DNA from: Cyanobacterium sp. HL-69
Lineage (GTDB): Bacteria > Cyanobacteriota > Cyanobacteriia > Cyanobacteriales > Cyanobacteriaceae
Reading direction: 5' to 3'
Length of the DNA: 64,000 bases
Assembly (NCBI GenBank): GCA_002813895.1
Contig: CP024912.1
Location: 2,170,001 to 2,234,000, forward strand
Shown here: positions 20,188 through 28,706 of the stretch, piece after piece
Position numbering within the stretch: position 1 is the stretch's first letter
How the letters are laid out: the number at the start of each line of letters is the position of its first letter
Program-made: the position numbers and the translations under genes
The notes under the pieces: model-generated
Databases searched by the model: none
The model's input: only the letters and a program-made list of their open reading frames with translations
What the model was told of the DNA's origin: nothing

Positions 20188-21669
20188 ATGGTACAAATAG
20201 AAAATAAACCAGTACAAAATAAATCCTATAGTTTAGAAGACTGGCGTAAAGGTTACGAATCTCAACCCCAAGAAAAAGAATACTGGATAAAAGACATAGA
20301 AGGGGAAATTCCCGCCGACTTGCGAGGTACACTATATCGTAATGGTCCTGGATTATTAGAAGTATATGGCACTCCCTTAAACCATCCTTTCGATGGAGAT
20401 GGCATGATTTGCTCGTTTAAATTTACCGATGAGGGGTGTTATTTTCGTAATAGCTATGTAAAAACCAAAGAATATTTGGAAGAAAAAAAAGCTCAAAAAA
20501 TGCTCTATCGAGGGGTATTTGGTAGCCAAAAGCCGGGAGGAATTTTAGGAAATATATTTGATATTAGAGTAAAAAATATTGCTAATACTAATGTTGTAAA
20601 ATTAGGAAAAAAACTACTAGCATTGTGGGAGGCTGCACTGCCCCATAGTTTAGATCCAGAAACCTTAGAAACAAAAAAAATAGATAACTTAGATGGTATA
20701 CTAAAAGACGGTGATGTATTTTCAGCGCACCCTAGAATCGATCCCCATTCACCATTTAATAATGGTAAACCTTCCTTAATTAACTTTGGTATAAAACCTG
20801 GTTTATCTAGCACTATTAACGTGTATGAATTTGACGAAGAAGGGAAAATATTACAACAATATAGCCATATTACCCCTGGATTTTGTTTTATCCATGATTT
20901 TTTAATTACTCCTAACTATATTATTTTCTTTCAAAACCCTACCAGTTATAATCCTTTACCCTTTGTATTTGGGATGAAAGGCGCGGGGGAATGTTTAGAT
21001 TTTAAAGAGAATGAAACTACTAAAATTATTTTAATTCCTCGCCATGCTCCTCATAAAGATGTTATTACTTTAGAAACAAATGCAGGGTTTATTTTTCATC
21101 ATGGTAATGCCTTTGAAAAAGATGATAAAACTTTAATTATTGACTCAGTATGCTATGCAAAATTAAGTCAAATTAACCCCGATAAAAGTTATAAAGAGGT
21201 GAATTTTGATGAATTGGCACCCGGGCAATTATTCCGTTTTACCCTAGATTTAAATAGCCAAAAAGTAGAAAAAGAATTACTCAATACTCGTTGTGTAGAA
21301 TTTCCCTTTATCAACCCTGAAAATGTAGGGCGAGACTATCGTTATATGTTTATTGGGGCAACCCATGACTCTGATAGAAATGCACCTTTACAGGGTTTAT
21401 TGAAATTTGATTTACAGACAAAAGAAGAACAATTATATTCTTTTGCCCCTAAAGGTTTTGCTGGTGAGCCTGTTTTTGTGCCAAAAAGTAATGCTGATGG
21501 TGAGGATGATGCTTGGATACTTGATTTAATTTATGATTCTGAAAATCATCGCTCTGATTTGGTAATATTTGACGGCAAAGATATTTCGCAACCTGTGGCA
21601 ACTTTACACCTCAAGCAGCATATCCCCTACGGTTTGCATGGCAGCTGGGCGGGAATAGTGGAGAATTGA
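20188..21669 (+). CDS. Carotenoid cleavage oxygenase family protein
   Basis: The 493-residue enzyme belongs to the RPE65/carotenoid oxygenase family, seven-bladed propellers with iron held by four histidines. Candidate iron ligands are in SAHPRIDPHSPFNNG, FCFIHDFLITPNY, FIFHHGNAFE and the C-terminal YGLHGSW. The N-terminal RNGPGLLEVYG and HPFDGDGM are family marks. Length and motifs fit cyanobacterial apocarotenoid 15,15'-oxygenases, but substrate and cleavage site cannot be fixed from sequence. Confidence 0.93.
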   Translation: MVQIENKPVQNKSYSLEDWRKGYESQPQEKEYWIKDIEGEIPADLRGTLYRNGPGLLEVYGTPLNHPFDGDGMICSFKFTDEGCYFRNSYVKTKEYLEEKKAQKMLYRGVFGSQKPGGILGNIFDIRVKNIANTNVVKLGKKLLALWEAALPHSLDPETLETKKIDNLDGILKDGDVFSAHPRIDPHSPFNNGKPSLINFGIKPGLSSTINVYEFDEEGKILQQYSHITPGFCFIHDFLITPNYIIFFQNPTSYNPLPFVFGMKGAGECLDFKENETTKIILIPRHAPHKDVITLETNAGFIFHHGNAFEKDDKTLIIDSVCYAKLSQINPDKSYKEVNFDELAPGQLFRFTLDLNSQKVEKELLNTRCVEFPFINPENVGRDYRYMFIGATHDSDRNAPLQGLLKFDLQTKEEQLYSFAPKGFAGEPVFVPKSNADGEDDAWILDLIYDSENHRSDLVIFDGKDISQPVATLHLKQHIPYGLHGSWAGIVEN

Positions 21670-21723
21670 TAATTATTTATTTGATAGATTGTGTAATGTT
21701 TTGATAAACAGTTATGATTAAAG

Positions 21724-21741
21724 TCCCTCAATTTTGGGGGA
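21724..21741. repeat. Dispersed hairpin (TCCCTCA...TGGGGGA)
   Basis: A 7-bp stem with one wobble and loop ATTT, followed by TTTAGAGG. A similar hairpin followed by TTTAGGGGG is at 61555-61572. This is a common intergenic repeat style in cyanobacteria and may contribute to transcript ends. Confidence 0.5.
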
Positions 21742-21808
21742 TTTAGAGGAAAAAAAACTAACTTTAACGGTGGGCAGTGCATAGCCCTACTTTTTGAAAA
21801 ATCAAACA

Positions 21809-22651
21809 ATGCAAATAAGAAATTATAATTTTAACTGGAATCAGCGCACCTACATCATGGGTATCCTCAATGTTACCCCCGATAGTTTTAGTGATGGCGG
21901 TGAATATAACGAATTACAAAAAGCTGTAAATCAAGCCCTTGTCATGGTAAAAGATGGGGCAGATATAATTGACATTGGGGGGCAATCTACTCGCCCGGGG
22001 GCGCTGGAGGTGACTTTGGAGGAGGAGTTAAATCGAGTTATTCCCGTTATCAAAGCTATTCGTGAAAAGACAGATATTCCTATTTCCATTGATACCACAA
22101 GGGCAGAGGTGGCACAAAGGGCGATCGCCTCGGGGGCTGATATAATTAATGATATATCAGGGGCAACATTTGATCCTGATATGTTAGATACTGTGGCTCG
22201 TTTACAAGTGCCGATTATTTTGATGCACATTCGGGGTAATCCTCAAACCATGCAAACTATGACGGATTATCAAGATTTAATCGCAGAAATTGAAGAATTT
22301 TTCTTTGATAGAATTGCCCAATGTGTCCAAAAAGGCATTAGTAAATCTAATATTATCATTGATCCTGGAATTGGTTTTGCTAAAAATTACCAGCAAAATA
22401 TTGACATTTTAAATAATATTAAAAGATTAAAAAATCTTGGTTTTCCAATGCTTATTGGCACTTCTCGCAAAAGTTTTATTGGTAAAATATTGAACGAAAA
22501 TGATCCTGCAAAAAGGGTATGGGGTACAGGGGCGACTTGTTATCATGCTATCAGTCAAGGGGCTGATATTTTGAGGGTTCATGATGTCGCACCGATGTAC
22601 GATATTGCTAGGGTTGCCGATGCTATTACTAGGTCAAAATCAGATTATTAA
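21809..22651 (+). CDS. folP: Dihydropteroate synthase
   Basis: FolP condenses p-aminobenzoate with hydroxymethyldihydropterin pyrophosphate in folate synthesis. The protein has IMGILNVTPDSFSDGG, DIIDIGGQSTRPGA, DIINDISGATFDPDM and the C-terminal GTSRKSFIGKIL and LRVHDVAP, all signatures. I chose ATG 21809 (MQIRNYNF, 280 residues) over an upstream TTG at 21794. No other folate gene is adjacent. Confidence 0.96.
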   Translation: MQIRNYNFNWNQRTYIMGILNVTPDSFSDGGEYNELQKAVNQALVMVKDGADIIDIGGQSTRPGALEVTLEEELNRVIPVIKAIREKTDIPISIDTTRAEVAQRAIASGADIINDISGATFDPDMLDTVARLQVPIILMHIRGNPQTMQTMTDYQDLIAEIEEFFFDRIAQCVQKGISKSNIIIDPGIGFAKNYQQNIDILNNIKRLKNLGFPMLIGTSRKSFIGKILNENDPAKRVWGTGATCYHAISQGADILRVHDVAPMYDIARVADAITRSKSDY

Positions 22652-22888
22652 TAAAATTTGTAACAAAAATTCTTTTTTTTCTTGACTTTATATTTATTTT
22701 GAGAGATGGTGGAGTTGTTTAATAAATAATTGGAACTCTATTCTCTATACTTAAAAATGCATAGATTCCCATTATACTATAAGCATATCACGAAAGAAGG
22801 CATAACACAAAAAAAGTTCTTAATTTTCCTCTATGATCAATCATTGAGTTTTCAAGAACCAATATACAAGAACCAATATAATAGACTT

Positions 22889-22914
22889 GTTGGGCTTCGT
22901 TTCCTCCACCCAAC
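22889..22914. repeat. Inverted repeat GTTGGG...CCCAAC
   Basis: A 6-bp stem with a 14-base loop containing TTCGTTTCCTCC. The GTTGGG-TTCG-CCCAACC arrangement is a widespread short intergenic repeat. It lies just past the 3' end of the leftward MAPEG gene and makes the short open frame across it untrustworthy. Confidence 0.45.
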
Positions 22915-22928
22915 CTATGGTAAATCAA

Positions 22929-23327
22929 TTATAAATATGCTTCGTAAGCCATCAACATTAGTTTAACCAAAGATACACCGAGTAAAGCTAAACCGCTGAG
23001 GGTGCTAATGGCGAATCCAGGGGCTCTTTTTTTAGCTTCTTTGGCATAACCCCAGGCATAAAGAATTCTACCCACAACCCACGTACCTCCTAGTATCATG
23101 CCCCACATTTCACTGACAAAGTAAGAAAAAATCCAGAGGAGGGGTAAAAAGAAGATAAGTTGTTCGAGGGTATTTTCTTGTACTCTCAAGACTCTTTCAA
23201 AGTTTTCGTCTCCGCTAGTGGCAGGGGGCATGACGTTGTATTTAAATCTGGCTCTACCTACGTTAATAATGGTGACAAAATAAACTAGAAGAGCAAATAC
23301 TGTAATAATGCTGGGTCCTAATAACAT
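22929..23327 (-). CDS. MAPEG family membrane protein
   Basis: The 132-residue protein has four hydrophobic segments and the MAPEG pattern RVLRVQENTLEQLIFFLPLL followed by GRILYAWGYAKEAKKRAPGF. Members include microsomal glutathione transferases and leukotriene synthases; bacterial ones may conjugate lipid or xenobiotic substrates with glutathione. The specific role is unknown. It stands alone. Confidence 0.88.
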   Translation of the reverse strand: MLLGPSIITVFALLVYFVTIINVGRARFKYNVMPPATSGDENFERVLRVQENTLEQLIFFLPLLWIFSYFVSEMWGMILGGTWVVGRILYAWGYAKEAKKRAPGFAISTLSGLALLGVSLVKLMLMAYEAYL

Positions 23328-23531
23328 GGTTTTTTTATGGTTTATATAACTAAATTAGTATAACCTCTATGGTGTACTTGTGTTGTTATTTAAGAAGAAA
23401 ATAACTAACAATGTGCCATAAATGATTTTTATTTTTTTTAGTTGCTTGATAGTTTTAGTTTTTTACTAATCTTAAAATTTTGTTCCTCATAAATATCTTA
23501 GATATAAATTATTAAACTAAATAAATTGTTT

Positions 23532-23897
23532 TTATTTCCAGTTATTTTTTGCTTGATTTAGAACATAGTTGGAAAGGTCATTTATTTGTTGATTTGAAAG
23601 GCGATCGCCATAAGCCGACATATTATTTTTGCCATTAGTGATTATAGTTGCTATGGATTCAGGGGTATCATAACCATTTTTTTGAAGGGCTTTTAATTTT
23701 AAGTTTTTGCCCCTGCGAATGATGTTACCTCCATTAAGATGACACCCCGCACAGTTAATCTCAAAAAGTTTACTAGGTTCATTAATATTTTGATTTATTT
23801 CTGTTAAGTTTATCTGGGCGATCGCCCTTGATATATATAATAAATTAAAAGAAATAATGGTAATTAGTGTAATTAGAAAAATAGATAATTTTCGCAT
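23532..23897 (-). CDS. petJ: Cytochrome c6-like (c553) electron carrier
   Basis: The 121-residue protein has a signal peptide (about 1-27), a single heme site CAGCH in LFEINCAGCHLNGGN and the distal ligand region NGKNNMSAYGDRLS with the axial Met. The C-terminal YVLNQAKNNW matches cytochrome c6, the lumenal carrier between cytochrome b6f and photosystem I or oxidase. The sequence is more divergent than the best-known PetJ proteins, for example RRGKNLKLKALQKNGYD in place of the usual segment, so a c6-like paralogue is possible. Confidence 0.85.
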   Translation of the reverse strand: MRKLSIFLITLITIISFNLLYISRAIAQINLTEINQNINEPSKLFEINCAGCHLNGGNIIRRGKNLKLKALQKNGYDTPESIATIITNGKNNMSAYGDRLSNQQINDLSNYVLNQAKNNWK

Positions 23898-24127
23898 AAT
23901 TTACAAAGGTGATAAAAACAAAATTGAGAATAAATAAATCATTAATTAATAAATCAACAATTATCTTAATCCTAAATCATTTAGCAAGTTGAAAGCAAGA
24001 TAAGGGAAAAATGAAAAGAAACAAAATTTGTTATCAACCTTAGATATTTCATTGGTAATTCATAATTTATGATTCTGCCCAAAAAGGGATCAGCTATACT
24101 GAAAGGGAAGTTTCAAGGATTAATTTG

Positions 24128-25729
24128 ATGACCATACAGCTAATTGAAAGGCAAAAACAATTAGAAAAACTGAAAAATGAAGAATTTGACTGTTTAATAA
24201 TCGGAGGAGGTGCTACAGGCACAGGCTCAGCTTTGGAGGCAAATAAGAGAGGGCTAAAAGTGGCTCTAGTAGAGCGATTTGACTTTGCGTCTGGTACCAG
24301 TAGCCGCAGTACAAAATTATTACATGGTGGGGTAAGATATTTAGAACAGGCTTTTAAGCGTTTGGACGTTGAGCAGTTTAATTTGGTAAGAGATGCCCTA
24401 TCAGAAAGAAAAAATGTCATTGAAATAGCCCCCCATCTAGCCAAGTCTTTACCTTTGATAATTCCTTTGTATCAATTTTGGCAGATTCCCTATTTTTTCA
24501 CAGGGTTGTTAATGTATGATTTGTTATCGGGTAAACAAAGTTTGGGGCGCAGTCGCCTATTGAGTCTTAAGGATACTTTGGAATTATTTCCTTCTCTCAA
24601 CACTGAAGGTATGATTGCTAGTGTGATGTATTATGATGGGCAGTTTGATGATGCTAGGCTTAATGTAGAAGTAGCCATGAAAGCCATTGAGCAAGGATGT
24701 GCGATCGCAAATTACCTCGAAGTCATTGAAATTATCAAAGAAAATGATAAATGTAGAGGGGCAGTGGTAAGAGATAGCCTAAGTGGTAAAACCTTCCCTA
24801 TCAAAGCAGAGGTTGTGGTAAATGCCACAGGACCTTATAGTGACAGTATCAGACATTTAGACCAACCAGAAGTCGAAAAAATACTCAAAGTAAGCTCTGG
24901 AGTACATATTGTTGTGGATAAAGCCTATGCCCCTGGGGATGGTGCTTTATTGATTCCTAAAACCGATGATGGTAGAGTTATTTTCATTGTACCTTGGCGT
25001 CAGTTTACCCTCATTGGTACTACGGACGAAGAAGCCCAAGTAACAGATAATCCCGTGGCAACGGAAGAAGAAATTGCATACTTGATGGCATATGCCAACC
25101 GTTACCTAACCGAAAAAATTTCCCGTGAGGATGTATTGTCTGCATGGAGTGGACTACGCCCTCTAGTTTCTCCTAACCATACGGCAAATTCTACCGCTAA
25201 AATTTCCCGAGATCATACCATTCTTAAATCAAAAACTGGTTTAATTACCATTACGGGGGGAAAATGGACTACTTTCCGCAAAATGGCGGCGGATACCATC
25301 AACCAAGTTATTAAGCAATTATCCTCGCCTAATGGTTTTTCTGGTCATTCTTCCGAGTTAATTTCTGTGGCAGGGGGCGAGAATTATGATTTTGATGATT
25401 TGGATCAAAAATTGTCCGCAACCATTGAAGATGAAGCTATTAGACATCATCTAATTAATTATTATGGTTCAAGGGCGATCGCCATTCAAGCCATCATTGA
25501 AGAGTATGGCATAGAAAAATTAGCCCCCCAATATCCTTTTATCACCGCCGAGGTTGCCTACGTTTATCGTTATGAAATGGCACAAAAATCAGAAGATATT
25601 TTATCCCGTCGATTTAGACTAACTTTCCTCGACTCTGTCGTAAGTGAGCAAGTTACCGAAAAAGTTAACACCATTATAGAAAAAGAAAGAGCAGTAGTTA
25701 ATAAACAAGAGTTAACCATTAATTCCTAA
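24128..25729 (+). CDS. glpD: FAD-dependent glycerol-3-phosphate dehydrogenase
   Basis: GlpD oxidises glycerol-3-phosphate to dihydroxyacetone phosphate at the membrane and passes electrons to quinone. The 533-residue protein has the FAD motif DCLIIGGGATGTGSALEANK, then SRSTKLLHGGVRYLEQ, the mid-region GALLIPKTDDGRVIFIVPW and SAWSGLRPLV. I used ATG 24128; the codon before it is an in-frame TTG. It is monocistronic and converges on a bidirectional terminator. Confidence 0.95.
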   Translation: MTIQLIERQKQLEKLKNEEFDCLIIGGGATGTGSALEANKRGLKVALVERFDFASGTSSRSTKLLHGGVRYLEQAFKRLDVEQFNLVRDALSERKNVIEIAPHLAKSLPLIIPLYQFWQIPYFFTGLLMYDLLSGKQSLGRSRLLSLKDTLELFPSLNTEGMIASVMYYDGQFDDARLNVEVAMKAIEQGCAIANYLEVIEIIKENDKCRGAVVRDSLSGKTFPIKAEVVVNATGPYSDSIRHLDQPEVEKILKVSSGVHIVVDKAYAPGDGALLIPKTDDGRVIFIVPWRQFTLIGTTDEEAQVTDNPVATEEEIAYLMAYANRYLTEKISREDVLSAWSGLRPLVSPNHTANSTAKISRDHTILKSKTGLITITGGKWTTFRKMAADTINQVIKQLSSPNGFSGHSSELISVAGGENYDFDDLDQKLSATIEDEAIRHHLINYYGSRAIAIQAIIEEYGIEKLAPQYPFITAEVAYVYRYEMAQKSEDILSRRFRLTFLDSVVSEQVTEKVNTIIEKERAVVNKQELTINS

Positions 25730-25822
25730 AAATTATTATTAACTATCTGATTGAAGATTCTTAAAAAGTCTGTTTCTGAATAAATCTAGGAATAATAACT
25801 ACCATATTTTTAGTTTACTTTT

Positions 25823-25849
25823 CCCCTCTTTTTTGAGGGGATTTTTATT
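25823..25849. terminator. Bidirectional terminator between glpD and SGNH gene
   Basis: CCCCTC-TTTTTT-GAGGGG forms a perfect 6-bp stem, with A/T tracts on both sides (ATTTTTATTT after it). It lies between convergent genes and overlaps the last codons of the SGNH gene. Confidence 0.8.
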
Positions 25850-26783
25850 TATTATCCACAGAAATATTTTCTTGCCAATAGTTTACCAATAACTGATTTC
25901 CTTCATGACTAAGGTGGATATGATCATGATAAAGATTTTCAGGGTTAGAATAATCTTGGAATAATGCTAAAAAATCCGTATAATTAATATTTAATTCCTC
26001 GACAAAATTATTTAATCTTTCCCTTGCTTTTACTTCATAGTCTTTAGAAAAAGGAGGTAAAACTTCTCTTTTGAGAGGAGTTAGTGCCAGAAAAAAATCC
26101 ATATCATTTTCTGTTGCTATTTCATAAATATTTTTAACAGCATTTAAATTAAAGCCAACCACATCACCTTTTTCTTTAGGAATATTTATTAAATCTGGAT
26201 GAAGGGGTAAAGGTAAAACTTTTTTTAAAAACTCTTCTAGGGCGAGTAATGGCTTTTTGTCTGGATAATTAAGGGCTTTTCCTACTTGAATGCTAGAGGG
26301 GGCAAAACTAAATAAATCATCAGTGTTTAGAACTAAAATTAAAACATCACTAGAAAAAGTACCATATTTTTCGAGGTAAGCTAATTCATTACGAGCGCCC
26401 CAGGAATTTGCAGAAACATTTAAAACTTCTATCTTGTTATGGTTAAGTTTATTTAGACTTATTGCCTGTTCTAATAAACTAGAAAGGGTATTTTCTTGAG
26501 CAGTCCACCAACCACCGTTAACAATAGAATCCCCTAATAACATAATACGAAAAATATCCTTATTCTTTCCTTCGCTAATATCCCCAGAACGCATAGAATA
26601 ACTATTAATATAAATCAAATTACCATTACGTTTAGTAAACTGATTTGGTGCGAGTAAATAACCAATTTCTGGATCTGCAATATAAATTAAAGGATTACCA
26701 AAACCCCATTTTATTCTTAAAAATAACTCTGATAAAATAACAGAAATAATCAGAAATACAAGAGTATAAATAATAACCTTCAT
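25845..26783 (-). CDS. SGNH/GDSL-type hydrolase with N-terminal membrane anchor
   Basis: The 312-residue protein starts with a hydrophobic helix (about 3-22) and then carries MLLGDSIVNGGWW, the GDS nucleophile block. Downstream are NVSANSWGARNELAYLEKYG (block III-like) and the terminal DHIHLSHEGN with the catalytic Asp/His pair. Such enzymes are esterases or acyl-modifying hydrolases acting outside the membrane. Substrate unknown. It is 6 bases downstream of the SHOCT-repeat gene on the same strand and probably co-transcribed with it. Confidence 0.85.
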   Translation of the reverse strand: MKVIIYTLVFLIISVILSELFLRIKWGFGNPLIYIADPEIGYLLAPNQFTKRNGNLIYINSYSMRSGDISEGKNKDIFRIMLLGDSIVNGGWWTAQENTLSSLLEQAISLNKLNHNKIEVLNVSANSWGARNELAYLEKYGTFSSDVLILVLNTDDLFSFAPSSIQVGKALNYPDKKPLLALEEFLKKVLPLPLHPDLINIPKEKGDVVGFNLNAVKNIYEIATENDMDFFLALTPLKREVLPPFSKDYEVKARERLNNFVEELNINYTDFLALFQDYSNPENLYHDHIHLSHEGNQLLVNYWQENISVDNK

Positions 26784-26789
26784 AACCTT

Positions 26790-27641
26790 TTAAAGAGAAG
26801 CAATTTTTTGTTCATATTCTGCCTGAGTAAGAATCCCACTATTTAAGGCTTCCTTTAACTTAATGATTTTTATCCGATTGCGCTCAGCATACTTTTCTTG
26901 CAAAATTTGATCCCTTGTTTGTGCCTCTAACTGCTCCAATTTGGAGGAATATTCATCTTGACTCAAAATCCCTTGGGCAAAAGCCTCTTGTAATTGTTTT
27001 ACCTTATATTCGATAATAAAATTAACTTCATAATCATCAATTTGCTTTTCCAAGATAGATTTTTTCTTATTAAATTCCCCTTCCGTCAATATATCATTGG
27101 CAAAAGCATCCTCTAACTTTCTTATTTCTGCTTCTAGATTACTAATCACCTCTTTTTGCTCAGGAGTTTTATAATCACAAGGGTTAGTGGATTTATCCGA
27201 ATACCACACCTCCGAATCTTGATTTTTCTTCGCCACTGGTTGCACTCTGTTTAATTGACAACTACCCTCAAGATAACTAATCAATTCATTTTCCAAAACA
27301 AAAGTCCAACTCGCGCTAGCAATGCCCGTTAAATAAGTCAATCCCCCCGTAAAAATAGCCCCAAAACTAGCCCCTGCTATATTTTGAATCCATTTTCCCC
27401 TAGAAGTTTCAATGATAAACTCTCCTCCACTATCTTGGGAAAGGTAAATTTTTACCTTAAAAGCGATATTAGTTCCTAAAATAGTACGAATCGTGTCACT
27501 CTTTTTTGCTTGGACAATATAAACACCATTTTTTAAAACCCCCTCCACAAGGTATTGTTTACCCTTAAACCACAACATTACATCGTTATAGACTTTATCT
27601 AAATCCCGATAATTACTGAGTACAAAATAATTTTTCGCCAT
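26790..27641 (-). CDS. Membrane-associated protein with three SHOCT-like repeats
   Basis: The 283-residue protein has an unrecognised N-terminal domain of about 90 residues, a glycine/alanine-rich hydrophobic stretch (about 93-115) and a helical C-terminal region. That region holds three SHOCT-like units: KLEDAFANDILTEGEFNKKK, QLQEAFAQGILSQDEYSSKL and KLKEALNSGILTQAEYEQK. SHOCT units are short helical hairpins of uncertain, possibly oligomerising, function. It precedes the SGNH hydrolase by 6 bases. No function is proposed. Confidence 0.75.
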   Translation of the reverse strand: MAKNYFVLSNYRDLDKVYNDVMLWFKGKQYLVEGVLKNGVYIVQAKKSDTIRTILGTNIAFKVKIYLSQDSGGEFIIETSRGKWIQNIAGASFGAIFTGGLTYLTGIASASWTFVLENELISYLEGSCQLNRVQPVAKKNQDSEVWYSDKSTNPCDYKTPEQKEVISNLEAEIRKLEDAFANDILTEGEFNKKKSILEKQIDDYEVNFIIEYKVKQLQEAFAQGILSQDEYSSKLEQLEAQTRDQILQEKYAERNRIKIIKLKEALNSGILTQAEYEQKIASL

Positions 27642-27864
27642 AACTCCTGATTACCCAAGGCAATATCAACTAAGTTTATCCGTACAACCTTTCAAAACTT
27701 GATAATCCTTATTATATCCACTCTTCTATTATTCCTTGTGAATGGCTTATGGAGGATTGATAAACACCATATCAATATTTGTGCAAGTTACCCTTGCTTT
27801 TTTTTTTAATGGTTGCTATAATGGTTATCTGTGAGCGATTCACAAAACAACCTCAACTGGTTGA

Positions 27865-27949
27865 GGGGGTGTGGCGGAATGGTAGACGCTGCGGACTTAA
27901 AATCCGTTGACCTTTGTCGGTCGTGAGAGTTCAAGTCTCTCTACCCCCA
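27865..27949 (+). tRNA. tRNA-Leu (UAA), intronless
   Basis: An 85-nt cloverleaf with acceptor GGGGGTG/TACCCCC, a long variable arm and anticodon loop CTTAAAA (anticodon TAA). The group I intron that interrupts this anticodon in many cyanobacteria is absent. Its T-arm GTT-CAAGTCTCTCTACCCC provides the PAM and protospacer for the guide encoded at 28067-28116. Confidence 0.95.
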
Positions 27950-27979
27950 TATGAGGAATAAATAAGTAGTTACTAATTT

Positions 27980-28066
27980 TGTACACTAACAAATTACTTG
28001 TCATCGGTAACAAATTGGTATCGTCTTAACAAATTAAATGACGTGATAACAATTTAATGTCGTGTT
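27980..28066. mobile_element. Type V-K CAST transposon end next to tRNA-Leu(UAA)
   Basis: The end begins TGTACACTAACAAATTA and contains four TAACAA-type repeats starting at 27987, 28008, 28027 and 28047 (steps of 21, 19 and 20 bp). TTGTCATCGG and ATCGTC blocks match the TnsB-site style of Cas12k transposon ends as I recall them from the Scytonema element. It starts 48 bp after the PAM in the tRNA. No matching opposite end is visible, so this is a remnant. Confidence 0.85.
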
Positions 28067-28116
28067 ATTTGGGGTGGAGAGACTTGCTTTCAATTCTCTA
28101 AAAGAACTCTTCCTTG
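28067..28116 (-). ncRNA. Homing guide (delocalised crRNA) targeting tRNA-Leu(UAA); scaffold deleted
   Basis: Read on the minus strand, AGTTCT-TTTAG-AGAATT forms a hairpin (28108-28092), followed by GAAAG (28091-28087), the 3' end typical of V-K repeats. The spacer starts at 28086: CAAGTCTCTCCACCCC. It matches 27932-27947 of the adjacent tRNA at 15 of 16 positions, next to PAM GTT (27929-27931). Upstream it runs into cas12k coding sequence at CAAGGA (28111-28116), so most of the tracrRNA scaffold seen at the second locus is missing. Confidence 0.82.
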
Positions 28117-28544
28117 TTTGGGTTGTGTGCCTTCTTCTACGATAATACCCAATTTAGAAGAATTCCCCTTGATATTATCAATTAATCGACCATAGCTCCA
28201 TTGATGTACTTGGACACGATAATCCTTGGCATATTTTCTTTGTCTCTCTTTATACTCAGGTATTTTTTCCTCTGCCCTAGCTTGTACTTCTGCTTCAGTA
28301 ATAGATCGCATCTGCTTTAATCGGGGAACAACAATGATTGAAACCTTATATTCCTGAGCTATTTTAAGAATGGATTTGGCAAGGAGACGATCAACGTATT
28401 CTCCTAAATTAGACTCTCCTTTTTGTTGAAAATTAGCTCTTTTCTTTGCCTTATGGTTTTGGTGGCTCAATTTCTGTTTTTCATTTCTTCTCTTCCTAAC
28501 TAGATGATAATTATCACCTAACGATTGTTTGATGTTGCCATATA
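28090..28544 (-). pseudogene. cas12k: C-terminal fragment of Cas12k
   Basis: About 150 residues resemble the C-terminal part of Cas12k, the nuclease-dead type V-K effector that targets transposition. Recognisable segments include GDNYHLV, KLSHQNHKAKK, GESNLGEYVDRLLAKSI, VQARAEEKIPEYKERQ and VHQWSYGRLI. The fragment loses its own tail after EEGTQPKQG, where it fuses to the guide hairpin and stops at TGA 28090. Upstream it is cut by an IS5-family element at 28545. Only a few further in-frame codons lie beyond the IS block (31169 on) before a stop, so about three quarters of the gene is gone. Confidence 0.85.
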
Positions 28545-28706
28545 GAACCCATTTGGTATTTAGTAGAATATTGAGAGGAACAAATTGATAAATGGAATAA
28601 TGGCTTACTCTAGCAGTCTAAGTGATCAAGAATGGGAAATAATTAAACCTCTATTACCAAAGAAAAAAAGAACTTGTCCACCAAAGTGGTCTAAAAGACA
28701 AATTTA

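Noticed and set aside
22730-22966. A 78-codon plus-strand open frame
   Set aside because: It lacks a good start, crosses the GTTGGG/CCCAAC repeat and overlaps the MAPEG gene end; the product has no protein-like pattern.
27980-28130. A conventional CRISPR array next to tRNA-Leu
   Set aside because: Only one repeat-like hairpin and one spacer are present; the tRNA match, PAM and transposon end fit a delocalised homing guide instead.
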